A stretch of DNA of 64,000 nucleotides from NCBI GenBank assembly GCA_037013495.1, contig CM072806.1, forward strand, positions 23,894,001 through 23,958,000, given 5' to 3'. The DNA comes from Hippophae tibetana (lineage: Eukaryota > Streptophyta > Magnoliopsida > Rosales > Elaeagnaceae). Made by a program: the position numbers and the translations under genes. Under the pieces are notes generated by a model that saw nothing but the letters and a program-made list of their open reading frames with translations, was not told the DNA's origin and searched no databases. Shown here piece by piece: positions 33,370 to 45,179 of the stretch (positions are counted from its first letter, which is position 1; every line of letters begins with the position of its first letter).

Positions 33370-36300
33370 CCTGAGAATCCTTGTCCACAAGGATAAACGT
33401 AGGGTAGGCTTTAGAGAATCGCCACTCGTTCTCCCAAGTGGAATCCTCGGCTGGTGCCCCTACCCATTTAACGATGATTTTTTATTTTGGTTGATATTTT
33501 CCCTTTTGGATCACCCTATGCTCCAAAACATTTTTTGGTTGAGGAATCATTGTAGAATCATCTGAGAGAGGAGGAAATTGGTTGAAGGTAGGGGTATGGG
33601 GTCCCAGGTGCTTTTTGAGCCGGCTGACATGGAAGACGTTGTGAATCTAAGAACCAATAGGTATGGCGAGCTTATAGGCCACAACTCCCATTCGAGCTGT
33701 TATCTGATAAGGACCATAGTAGCATGGAACTAGTTTTATGGCAGCTCGAAAAACCACTAAGGTTTGTCTATAAGGCTACAGACGCAGGTATACATAATCC
33801 CCTACCTTAAAATTCACCTCCCGTCTATGTTGATCAGCTTGACATTTCATTCTATTTTGTGCTTGTAAGAGATTCTGGCATAGATCACATAGCATCTGAT
33901 CTCGATCTCGTAGGGTCTCATTCACCAACTGAACATTAGAAGTTCCAGGAATATAAGCCAATAGACGTGGCGGTGGAGTTCCATAGACGGCTTCAAATGG
34001 AGACATTTTAGTTGAGGAGTGAATTAAGGTGTTGTAACTAAATTTTTCCCAAGGTAGCCATTCTATCCAGTGTCTTGGTTGATCTCTTACGAAGCAGTAC
34101 AGGTACTGTTCTAGGGTATGGTTAACCACCTCTTTTTGGCCATCTGTTTGAGGATGGTAACTTGAACTCATGCACACTTTGGTACCTTGGAGTTGGAATA
34201 AGGTTCTCCAAAAAGAACTGATGAATATCTTATCTCTATCACTGACTATAGATGTAGGGAAACTGTGCAATCGCACCACATTGGCCACAAAAGCCTTAGC
34301 AACTGTCAGTGCAGTGAAGGGATGCCTCAAGGCAGTAAAGTGAGTATACTTTGTCAAGCGATCCACTACTACCATAATAACAGTGTTTCCTTTTGAGGGA
34401 GGTAAGCCTTCTATGAAGTCCATTGAAATTTCAGTCCAACTTTTGTTAGGAATGAGTAAGGGCTGTAATAGCTCTGCTGGTTACATACAATCATTTTTGC
34501 ACTTTTGTCATACATCACATGAGCGTAGGAACTCCTTTACTCTTTTTACCATACTAGGCCAACTAAAATTCTGCTTAATACGCGTGAGTGTCTTATGGAA
34601 CCCAAAGTGGCCCCCTACAGGTGATGAATGGAAGTCAGCCAGTATCTGGGGAACTAGTGTTGACTTGGGATTTAGGTATACTCTATTTCTTTTGAACCAT
34701 ACCCCATCCCGTTGGTATAAGTTGTGACTAGCAACTGAGGTGATTCTATTTTGGAGTTTCTTATAAAATAGATCATGTTGAACTTCTTTTTGGAGTATAG
34801 GCCACCAGGAAGCTTGAGGTTGAGAAATGGAAAGAAATTGAAATTCTACTACTCGGGATAAGGAATCTTCTGCTTAGTTTTTTGATCCTTTTTTATATTC
34901 AATTTCATAGTCATAACCGAGGAGCTTAGGTAACCAACGTTCCTGGGCTGGTGTGGTGATCCTTTGTTCCAAGAGATATTTCAAGCTCTTCTGATCCGTT
35001 CGTACAGTGAATGGTCTTCCCAGCAAATAGGATCACCATAGCCTGATAGCCTTAACCAGTACTGCTAGCATTTCTTTCTCATAAGTGGACAGAGCTAAGG
35101 ATGATCCTTTGAGGGCAGTACTGAAGTAATCCATTGGGTGATTTTCTTGTGTCAAAACTACCCCAAGACCTATGACACTTGCATCACACTTGATGACAAA
35201 ACATTGAGTGAAATCAGGTAACTTCAAAATGGGAAGGGCAGTCAATGCTTCCTTTAATTGTTGGAAGGCTTTAGTTGTAGCCTCGTTCCACTGGAACCCT
35301 TATTTTCCTAATAGGTTGGTGAGTGGTGCTGCCATTCCTCCAAACTGTTTGATGAACTTCCTATAATAGCCTGTTAACCTGAGAAATTCTTTGACTCCCT
35401 TAGTTGTTGTCGGTGTTGGCCATTCCCTTACTACATGAATTTTTGTGGGGTCAACTGAAACCCCTTGTTCAGAGATCAGGTGGCCTAGATATTCTACCTA
35501 TAAGACCCCAAAGTGACACTTGGATGGTTTAGCATATAAAATGTTAGTTGCAAGTATTTGTAAAATAGTCTGTAAGTGTAATATGTGATCTTCCCAATTT
35601 CGAGAGTATACTAAGATGTCATCAAAGAAAACTAATATGAATTTCCTGAGATAAGGTCAGAATAGGTCATTCATTAGGCTTTGGAAGGTGGATGGAGCGT
35701 TGGTGAGGCCAAACGGCATCACAAGGAACTCATAGTGCCCTTCATGTGTTCTAAAAGTAGTTTTTGCAATATCATCCTCGCAAACCCTTATTTGGTGATA
35801 CTTTGACCGTAAGTCTAGCTTGGAATATATCTTGGCTCCATGTAACTCATCCAGTAATTCATCTATGACTGATATGGGGTACTTGTCTTTAACAGTGATG
35901 GCATTCAATGATCTATAGTCGACACAGAATCTCCAGGCTCCATCTGTTTTTTTAACCAACAAAACTGGTGATGAGAATGGGTTGTTACTAGGTCTGATCA
36001 AGCTTGACTGTAAGAGTTCTTTCACCATTCTTTCTATTTCAGCCTTCTAGTAATAAGGGTAACGGTAAGGGCGTACGTTTACTGGGCCTGAGCATGACTG
36101 TAAGGGTATGTAGTGATCATGTGATCTTTTAGGTGGTAAGCTGGATGGAGGTTCAAATACCTGAGGAAATGAGGCCAGTAGTTTCTGTATCTCTGGGGGG
36201 GGGGGGGGGGTGAGCTTTGGTTTGTACACTGGGGTTGTCATTGAGAGTTATTTGGAGGAATAACCCAATTCTTGGCAAATTTTTGGCCTCTTTGCGAGTT

Positions 36301-37163
36301 AGGGCTACAATGTTGGTGCGTTCTAATCCTTGAAATTTGTGAATAACTTCTTTTACCTTGAAACTGATGGTAAGTTTCTTATAGTCCATCTCCACATGTC
36401 CTAAGGTTTCTAGCCATTGAACTCCTAGAACCAATTGACAAGCTACAACTGAGAGAACATAAAAGTCTGCTGTGATTTGAAAACCTTGGATGGTAAGGTT
36501 GAGGTTGCAGCATTGACCATCACATTCTATTTGTTCTAGATTAGCCACCATTACCTGTAATTTTTTTTCCTTGGTTACGGCTATTCCCAATTGGGATGTC
36601 AGGGTTTGGTCAATGAAGTTATGAGTACTTCCCCCATCAATCAACACTAGTACCTTCTTATCTTTCATCTTTCCCATGATGCATATATTTTATGGATGTT
36701 CAGCTCCTACAATTGCATGGATTGAGATCTGAGGTAATATTTCAGACAATTCTGTTTTCAACCGAATTTCTTCCAATTGATCTGTGTGGTATGTGTGAGG
36801 CTCTTCTATCATAAACAACTAAGGCCGTGCACATCAGTGACTAGTCATAAATTTTTCATCACAGTAGTAGCATAATCCTTTGTCTCGGCGTTCACGTGCT
36901 TCCTGGTTAGTGATTCTATGGAAAGTAGTTGGTTGAGCTACTAGTGCTGAATTTGGTCGTTGTTGGGGTGGGGGTCCTAGTACAACAGTACTAGGATTCA
37001 GTGAGTTTTTTGTTGTTACTGAAGTTGTTGGGTAACGTTGGTATTGCATCATTTTCCTTTGGAGTGAACTCCTTTCTTCGATCAATCTGGCCACCCCTAT
37101 AGCATCAGCTAGGGTTCGAGGTTGTTTGATTTTCACATCAATCCAAATATCATCACTTAGCCA
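33370..37163 (-). pseudogene. Chromovirus gag-pol polyprotein, many stops
   Basis: From right to left: gag C-terminus with a zinc knuckle (LCYYCDEKFMTSH, stop in place of the next residue, 36834); protease LIDGGSTHNFID (about 36610-36650); RT with [32 protein letters not shown] and FFDDI (about 35613-35625); RNase H with IKCDASVIGLGVVL (about 35170); integrase core with SMDFIEGLP, VSDRDKIF and SYHPQTDGQ (33776-34423); and a C-terminal chromodomain with VKWVGAPAEDSTWE (about 33400-33530), which guides integration to chromatin marks. A run of 16 G at 36195-36210 shifts the frame. Most stops fall where Q, R or W is expected. Integrase with DDE residues is the longest open part (215 codons). Confidence 0.88.
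36195..36210. repeat. G16 homopolymer
   Basis: Sixteen consecutive G inside the chromovirus protease-RT linker, coding for a proline run on the minus strand. The frames to either side overlap here in different phases, so the tract length has changed since the gene was intact, or the count is a sequencing error. Confidence 0.6.
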
Positions 37164-39610
37164 TCTTGCATGAAAGACTGGATTCTCTGCTAAACAAATT
37201 GTAGACTGATTGTCACAGTATAATGAAACTTCATAATCTATTGGTTGTTATAGATTATTCATTAGTTGTATCAACCATGTACTTTCTTAAGCTTCTATTT
37301 TCGCTGCTCAATACTTAGCTTCAATGGTTGATAATAATACTGTCGACTATCTCTTGCTACACCAAGAAATTATTTCAGAACCAAGCTTAAACACATACCC
37401 AGTTGTTGATCTCTTGGTGTTATGATATCCTACATAGTTAGCATTGTAGTAACCAACTAACTTTCCGTCTCTACCTTTCTTATACAAAAGACCATAGTCA
37501 ATTGTACCATTCACATATCTCAATATTTATCGAACTGCTTCCAAATGAGGCTTCTTTAGATTTTGCATGTAACGAATCATTACATTAACTGCATAAGAAA
37601 TGTTAGTTTGAGTTAAGGTTAATTAGATCAGACTACCTATCAATTTTTGATACATTGTTGCATCTTCCAAATCTTTTCCTTCATATGCACATATTTTGAT
37701 ATTTGGTTCCATCGACATCGAAATCGATTTGCATTCAAGCATTCCAAACCTCTTCATCAAATCTTTGGAATTTTTTTGTTGATAAATAAATATTCCTTCT
37801 TGTGTGTGGTCAACCTCTAGACCAAGGAAGTGCTTGATTTGTCCAAGTTCTTTCATCTAAAAACGGATTGATAAATTCTCTTTTGTTCGAATAATTTCTA
37901 CCTCATCATCACTAGTTATGATTAAATCATCTACGCACACTAGCACAATAGCTAAATTTCCTTCATTGGCTTTGACAAAAAATATGGAATTTATAGGTGT
38001 TACTAAATGATCACTTTGTGTTAAAAATTTAGCAATCTTACCATATCATGCCCTTGGTGTCTGTTTCAATCCGTAAATTGATTTTCGCAACTTACACACA
38101 TATTCTAGATGATCTTGGCTCTGAAAACCCATTGGTTGGATCATATAGATATCTCGATCCACATCTCTATGAAGGAAATGCATTCTTCACATCCATCTAC
38201 CACAAATTCTAGTCTTTGTTGGCTATAAGTGCAAATAGGACTCATATAGTTGTAAGTTTTGCCACTGGACTAAACGTTTCATCATAGTCTAGTATGTACT
38301 ATTGAGAGAAACCATGAGCTACCAATCATGCCTTGTATCTCTCTATTAACCCTTTTGGATGATGCTTTATCTTGTAAATCCATTTAGAGGATATGGGTTT
38401 CATATGTCCTGATTTTTGCACCAGATCGTAAGTTTGTTTTTGCTGAAGTGCAACGATCTCTTCAGTTATAGCTATTATCCTTTCAAATCTTTATGATTCT
38501 TCTTCAAACATCTCAAGTTCTATTATAGTTACTTCTTCAACTATGGTTGTATTGGCATATTTGGTATTTTCCCTTTATGTTCTTGTTGATCTTCGAAGTT
38601 GAGATTATGGAATTGATTCTTCCAATTCACTATGCCATTTTTCCAAGGATTCTAAGTTACTCTTAGTTCGACATCATCATCGTTTAGATATCTGGATTCA
38701 TCTAAACTTGGTCAGAGTTGAACAATATGCTCCATCATCTTTTGTTGCAGCTTGTCTCCAAATTCTCTCAAGTCTAGTAACACCTCTTTTTCCGAGGACT
38801 ACCAAGAAGATTTTTTTATTGAATACCACATCTTGTGAAGTGTAACATCTTTCACTCATTGGATCGTAACATTTCCATCCCTTTCTTTGGCTATCATATC
38901 CCACAAAGATACATCTAATAGCTTTCTTGTCAAACTTCCTCCGTAAATGATTAGGAATAAATACATAACATATACAGCCAAATACTCAAAAGTAGCTAAC
39001 TATAGGTTTCATATTTCATAGTTTTTCAAAGGGTGAAACAAATCTTAATATTGGTTCAGGAAGTCTGTTGATCACAAAGGATGTAGTCCTCATTACTTTA
39101 GCTCAAAACCTTCTAGGTACATTCTTTTCATGTAGCATACTTCGACAAATTTCTGCAAGATACTGGTTATTTCTCTTTGCTACACCATTTTGTTGTGGCG
39201 TTTTGGCAGAAGTGTACTGATGATGTATTCAAAATTTGCTTAGGTATTGAGATAACTCGCTTAATTTATATTCTTTTTTGTTTTCTATATGTAAGCAACC
39301 AATCTTATTTCCTACTTCTCCTTCAGTTGACTCTGTAAGCTTTTTTAAACTTTGAGATTGCGTTTGATTTTTCTTTCATAAAGAAAACCTACACATACCT
39401 TGAGAAGTTGTTAATGAATGTCACCATGTATCGCATACTACTAATTGATGGTTTCTTAATGGGCCTGAATGTATCAAAGTGAACTAACTCTAATGCTTCT
39501 TTTGCTTTAAACATCGATTCTTTGTATGGTGATTGGTAAGCTTTACCATACCGACATCCTACATAGACCATGTCTGTTCACACGTCTAGTTGAGGAAGCC
39601 CTTTAAGCAT
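37164..39610 (-). pseudogene. Copia C pol: integrase, RT, RNase H, decayed
   Basis: Minus-strand pieces in order: integrase start with [14 protein letters not shown] and [15 protein letters not shown] (39389-39571); core with a decayed AERKNR region near 39180; GYDSQRKGWKCYDP and CYTSQDVVFN at 38790-38904; RT with [13 protein letters not shown] sequence near 37930; MKELGQIKHFLGLEVDHTQEGIF (37790-37856); and RNase H ending YCDNQSTICLAENPVF at the junction. Many stops and frameshifts. The DNA-level match to 24186-24640 shows that a second copy existed nearby. Confidence 0.82.
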
Positions 39611-39934
39611 TGACTTCTTCACCATCACACTTAGCTTGGAATAGCTAACGTCACCTTACCGCATATTCCATAGGTTGGTTGTCTCATTTCTTTTTGTCCT
39701 ATCTATATATGCATATTTTGCTAACATCATGCAGATTGATTCCAATCGTTGTCCGTATATTGTAAGTGTTTATGAGATTTTGATATCACGATACACCTTC
39801 ATGTCTCAGGGACCGAACAATACATAGTGACCTGATGATGCCAATAGAGAATAGTGCTTCGACATCCCAACCATCTTCACTATTCTCCTTAGAACTAGAA
39901 TTAGTCGTATTACTTTCAACATACTTTTTTTACT

Positions 39935-40790
39935 CCAAAAATATTTTTCCATGTGACCCATCTTCCCACAGTTGTAACACTCACCATCAATTTTTTTATT
40001 GTTACTGCGATTCTTCCAAGCTCCCCTTGGACGAAAGCCTCTCTTTCCTTGAGAAAAAGTTCCTTTGTTGCCATCCTTGTTAGATCCACTAGCATTGTAC
40101 CACTTGAAAGTTGCTATGCTTTTGCGAGTGTAGAGCGCTTATTTCTCACCTTTCAGCGAGACTCTTTCCATTTGCTTAGCCATAGCTTCTTGATCGACTA
40201 ACAAATTCTCAAGCTCAACAAAAGATGGTTATGTCGGTCATCCTTGTATAGTGGTGACAAACCCTCGATATTCATGTCTTAAACCATGGATAATTATTCT
40301 CTTTATCCTGGTTTCCCCAATAGGAGCTTTTGGATCTAACTCTAAAATTTTGTGGCGTAACAACTTCACCTTATGAAAGTACTACAAAATCGGCATGTCA
40401 TGTTACACCATCGATAGCAACTCGTTCTCAAGAAGTTGTAGTCTTGTATCATTCTTCTTTGAAAAGAGTGTAACATGCCTCCTTCGGTGTTTTGGCATCC
40501 CGAATGTACTCCAACATTTCTTCTTCAATTGTGGTCTTTAAAGTAAACATCGTTTTGCCTACTTTAATTTTCCACTTTTGTAAGATGCTATTTGCATCTT
40601 CCGCTGTTAGTTGTGTAACTTTGTCACCACCACCAACCTCCCACAAGTCTTGACCTTATAGGTAAGACTTCATACATGTTGCTCATATGTTATAGTTTTT
40701 GTTGTTGAGCTTCTTGATTCCTCTAATTACTTAAAGGTCACATATCATGTCGGTAAGACTTCGACTATACTAAACAAGCTTAACTAAGAA
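39935..40790 (-). pseudogene. Copia C gag, decayed
   Basis: The frame at 40449-40646 includes LWEVGGGDKV-like sequence, AEDANSILQKWKIKVGK and LEYIRDAKTPKEACYTL, the UBN2/DUF4219-type gag. Further on at about 39945-39985 a zinc knuckle reads CYNCGKMGHMEKYF: the C, C and H are present but the last cysteine position is phenylalanine. Broken by several stops. Confidence 0.7.
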
Positions 40791-40856
40791 ACTTGTAGAG
40801 TACCAAACTCATCACAACTCAAGATAGCTCCACTAAGAATGATCTTTGACCGTCTC

Positions 40857-40868
40857 GCTCTGATACCA
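40857..40868 (-). promoter_or_regulatory. Primer-binding site of copia C
   Basis: Minus strand TGGTATCAGAGC, an exact tRNA-iMet-type site, two bases from the LTR. Confidence 0.85.
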
Positions 40869-40870
40869 AT

Positions 40871-41267
40871 TGTTGATTAAAATTTAGAACACAACTCTAA
40901 ATTTACTAATATTGGATCCAAATAAGTGAACAAACTATTTTTATTATACCCACAATAAAAGTCACTATAACACCTTTCAAAGGCAACTCACAAATTGAAG
41001 ATAAATACAAATACTCAAAGAGAAAGCTCTCAACTCACACACAAACTAAGAATACAAAGACTCATTTGTTTTTTTATGGGATGATTAAACCAAATGCAAG
41101 GTTGGCTATTTATAGTCCTCACCATGCAATCTACACCACACAAATATAAAACTAAGAAATAATTCTAGCCACACAAATATTATCAAATTCTAAACCCTTC
41201 TAGATTTTCTCTTAAAAAGAATTTCTTCAACCACCCCATTTATTGTGTTGGTGTTTCATTTTCAACA
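40871..41267 (-). repeat. 5' LTR of copia C
   Basis: On the plus strand starts TGTTGATTAA and ends TTTTCAACA. A related 48-bp stretch follows directly (41268-41318: cttcaaccactccatttttt, ggtgttgattttcaata), so the right edge is uncertain by one repeat unit. Confidence 0.65.
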
Positions 41268-41275
41268 ACTTTCTT

Positions 41276-44145
41276 CAACCACTCCATTTTTTGATTTGGT
41301 GTTGATTTTCAATAGAAATATTTTACATACTTATGATATACCTATATACTCACTTGTTTGTAATAATGTTACTCTTACTAAGGGTACTTTGTGCAATGAA
41401 ATGTTAAGCCACTCATATCTTGTTGTTGTACAAAAAGTAGTTGGTAATTGTGGTTTGAAAATAAAGAGTCTCTCCACAGAGAATGTATATGGTTCTTTTC
41501 AATTAAGAAATTCCCATCGTTTACCTTTCCAAAACACACATACTAGATCCTCTCAACCCTTTGATATTTTACATGTAGATGTATGAGGTCTTACTCCTAT
41601 AACCAATGTAAATGGTATGAGGCATTTTGTATTGTTTGTATCATACCCAATTTCAATGGATGTATGTGTTTCATTCTAAAAGATGTTGCACAAATTTTCA
41701 TCCATTTTGATCATGGTTAATAGACAATATCAGAAACAAATCAAAAGGCTACAATCAGATGGGAATACTAAGTTTAAAAGCTTAGAAGCTTTCTTGTTTC
41801 AAGGTGGTTACCAAAGAAGAATTTCTTGTCCTTACACACCCCAACATAATAGTATTGTAGAAAGGAAGAATAAACATATAGTGAAGTTTAGATTGGCCAT
41901 GATGATAACAGAAGAAGTGCCATTACAATTTGGGAGTATGGTTTTAGAACTAGTGTATACCTTATATAACAGGTTACCTTTTTAGAACCCTCGAACAAAA
42001 TAGTCCTTTTGAGTTGTTTCTATGATACAAACCATAATACTTCTCTCTTAGAGTATTTGGGTGTCTTTGCTATCCTTACTTGAGGTCTTATTCTCTAAAC
42101 AAACTTGAACTCATATCACTACCGTGTATTTTCCTTGGCTATGCACATTATTACAAAAGGCTTTTCTTATTTAGATCCATTTACAAATAAAGTCTTTATT
42201 ATTATTCATGTTATTTTTGATGAAATAAAATTTCCTTTTTTAACTTGTGCTAAAACTAACACATCTGTGACTTCTAGGTCAAATAAATCTAGCCACAACT
42301 TGGACTTTGTTCATTTACCTACAAGTAATTCCACTCTTAGATCAGTGGTTAATGTCCTACCTTTTACAGTCACATGTGACACTCATTCTATACCAACTAT
42401 ATTGCTTACGTTTAGTCCCTTTCAATCTGCTAGCTAGTACTACTCACTCTAAAATTATGTCAAATAATAACCCTTCACATGTGATAACGCCTTTATCCAC
42501 AAATACTAGTTCCTCTTTGTTTGTTTCTAAGACTCACTCTGATGATACTCCTTTTCCCAATAAAACAATACCCAACCATTTCATTCTCAAATACTTCCCT
42601 CTTCTTCCACATTTCTATACCTTTGTATATTCCATTTTCTACTCAATAATTCAAACTTTGAAAATTTTAACCCTCAGGGCATTAATCTTTCTATAGACTT
42701 ACCCAATCATTCCACCATACATAAGCACACAACTACTAGCAATACTCACATCATGCACACTCTTGCAAATGATGGGATTTTTAAACAAAAGGGTTTAGTT
42801 ACATAAGTAATATTGCCCATACCTGTTTCTGTTTCTGAAGTTATGAAGTACCCAAAATGAGTGGAAGCTATGACCATGGAATACAAATCTCTTGTTGCTA
42901 ATGGCACTTGGGAGCTTGTCCCATTACCAGAAGGTAATAATATTATAGGAATTAATGGATTTTCACTGTAAAATTGAAACAAGACAGAACCTTGGAGAGA
43001 TACAAATCTAGGGTTGTGGCAAAGAGGTATGATAAAATAGAATGTATAGACTACAGAGACCTTTAGCCATATGATCAAACCTACAACCATAAGAGTAGTG
43101 CTCACATTGGCTTTGAGTAAAGGATGAATTGTGAAATAACTAGATGTTAACAATGTTTTCCTCAATGGAGAGCTAGAAGAAGAAATGTACATACGCCAAC
43201 CACAAGGTTTTGTAGATCCTATGCATCCTTAGTTTGTGTGCAAACTTAAAAAGACCCTATATGGTTAAAAAAAAGCACCTAGAGCTTAGTTTACTAAATT
43301 GAGCTGATGTTTGCAGAAATGAAGGTTTATCACCTCACAAATATAATGGTGTTTGATTCCTAATCTATGTTGATGATATAATCATCACAGTAATAATGTG
43401 GTTTTGATTCAAGAAACAAAAAATAAATTAAACTCAACCTTTGTACTTAAAGACTTGGGTGATTTAAATTACTTCTTGTGCATAGAAGTAGTTCGAATTG
43501 ATGATAACTTCCATCTTTCTCAATATAAATATATTCACCAACAATTGGAGATGGCTGAGCTAAGGGAGTCACGACCAGTTAACACACCTTCACTGGGCTG
43601 CTGCCAAAAGGTTGCTTAGGTACCTTATAGGGATTACTAACCATGGTCTCTATTTTAGTATATCAGATAGCATGTTAATGAATGCATATACAAATGCAAA
43701 TTGGGCAAGATGTACTTATGATCGAAGAAGTATTGGTGGATGGTGCATCTATCTTGGACACTTCTTGGTCTCATGGAAATCTAGCAAGGGCAAAGTGGTG
43801 TCTAGATTTTCTACAGAATCTGAGTTTAGGTCTCTTGCTCAAACCTTGACTGAGGTGATTTGGATCAAAAGATTACTCACAGAGTTACATGTGTCTCTAC
43901 CACACCCTCTTGTGATCTTGTGATCTATTGTGACAACTGGTTATCTTGCCAGAAATCCTGTCTTACATTCACAAGTTAAACATGTGAAAATTAATTTTTT
44001 CTTTACTCGAGAGAAGGTTATGTTTGGAGAGGTCACAGTAGATTATATGCCTAGCCAAGAACAAGTAGATATAATAACCAAACCACTATCACTAGCAAAC
44101 TTTGAAGAGCTAAACATTAAGCTCAGTGTTCTACCTAGAACATGA
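41276..44145 (+). pseudogene. Copia A pol: integrase, RT, RNase H, decayed
   Basis: Plus-strand pieces: end of GAG-pre-integrase and integrase start (PFDILHVDV, 41555-41586), core with QSDGNTKFKS and CPYTPQHNSIVERKNKHI (41740-41880), the segment FSYLDPFTNKVFIIIHVIFDE (42150-42220), RT with NGTWELVPLPEG (42900-42935) and YVDDIII (43365-43385), then RLDKDLGDLNYFL-type connection (43440-43480), RNase H NANWARCTYDRRSIGGWC (43700-43745) and the C-terminus up to the polypurine tract. At least ten stops and frameshifts. Much more decayed than copia B, in line with its more diverged LTRs. Confidence 0.8.
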
Positions 44146-44149
44146 GCTT

Positions 44150-44158
44150 AAGGGAGAT
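44150..44158 (+). promoter_or_regulatory. Polypurine tract of copia A
   Basis: aagggagat directly before the 3' LTR start TGTTAAGC. Confidence 0.7.
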
Positions 44159-44445
44159 TGTTAAGCAACAACAGAAAGGGGTATATCAGTATATCATGTG
44201 GGGAGGTTAAAGTATTTTGTTACCCACGTGTAGTACAAGTTAGTTACAGAATTTATTACAGATATTTTGTAGAGTTTGTTATAGATATTTTGTTTCCACT
44301 TGCTTTGTTGTAAGCTAGCTGATACCTACTTACAACCTATACAATGGCTGGTACTGCATTGTAGTGTGTAAGTTTGACTAATACATTTCTTTAATATGCA
44401 TTCTTCACACCTTCTTCTTCTTCGTATTTCTTAAGAAAACTTTCA
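44159..44445 (+). repeat. 3' LTR of copia A
   Basis: 287 bp, matching 26807-27062 with an additional block of about 30 bp (ggttaaagtattttgttaccc). Confidence 0.85.
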
Positions 44446-45146
44446 ATTAGTTTATTTTGAATTTAAATAGATATAATTTGGTTACGAGTCATTTCATTTA
44501 GTTAGGAAAGTTTTATAAATCATTGTGTTGTTGAAGGCAAACTGGAATTATGAATTGAGTATTATTATTTCTCCACTAACTTTTATGTTTCTATTTTCTT
44601 TCTTTCCAATTTCTATTCTTCTAATCTCTAACTTTAATTTTATCTAAATTCTCACAATATTCTTCTGTTTATCTCTCATACCTTCTTCCCACCACATCAC
44701 TTCATAAAAAATATTTCTAGTTTGCCGAGGACTTAAAGAATCTAAACTTTATCATAACTTTAGTCAGATTTTAATTATATATTAAATCTAAATTTTTATT
44801 AGTTTGGAAGTTACTTGCATGTTAGTGTTCTTTTAATTGAAGAATTTGAAGGTAGTCTTAAACTTAACTAATAAAATGATTAATTTAGTTTTTGATTTCA
44901 ACGAGTAATATTTTGGTAAAACTCACCAATTTTTCATTTTAGTCACGGATTTTAATCACAGCAATGATTGTTTGATATAAACAAAAATTAGTAAAATGAT
45001 TTAATTTATTGATTCCGACAAAAGATCAAAATTGTATTTAAATTAGAATTCATAACTGGTTGGGATGTTAGACGTTCTTAACTAATACCCCAAAGTTAAG
45101 TTAGAAAAGGATTTTGTATAAAATAGAGTGGTAAGTTAGTTAGGAT
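44446..45146. other. Intergenic between copia A and the large CACTA
   Basis: No gene seen. 44545-44690 repeats 26085-26225 and may be part of an older LTR-type element around copia A. Confidence 0.4.
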
Positions 45147-45179
45147 CACTATTATATAAATAGGCATTAAAGTCGGTTC

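Larger units (their letters stand above)
33046..37163 (-). mobile_element. Truncated Ty3 chromovirus
   Basis: Minus-strand element with, from right to left, end of gag, protease, RT, RNase H, integrase, chromodomain and a short LTR-like end. The right side is cut within gag at about 37163, where copia C sequence starts; the 5' LTR and most of gag are missing. The left end abuts copia A gag directly. Confidence 0.85.
37164..41267 (-). mobile_element. Truncated copia element C
   Basis: Minus-strand element running from a 5' LTR at right (40871-41267) through primer site, gag, integrase and RT to RNase H, where it is cut at about 37164 and joined to the chromovirus. The 3' LTR is missing. Confidence 0.85.
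26807..44445 (+). mobile_element. Copia element A with nested insertions
   Basis: Bounded by LTRs 26807-27062 and 44159-44445, which share their TGTTAAGC starts, AAGAAAACTTTCA ends and most of their length. Internal order: primer site, gag, integrase, RT, RNase H, polypurine tract. Copia B and a chromovirus/copia C pair lie inside. The flanks do not give a matching 5-bp duplication (gttaa against attag), so an end may have been altered. Confidence 0.85.

Noticed and set aside
26807..44450. A target-site duplication for copia A
   Set aside because: The five bases before (gttaa) and after (attag) do not match, so none is claimed.
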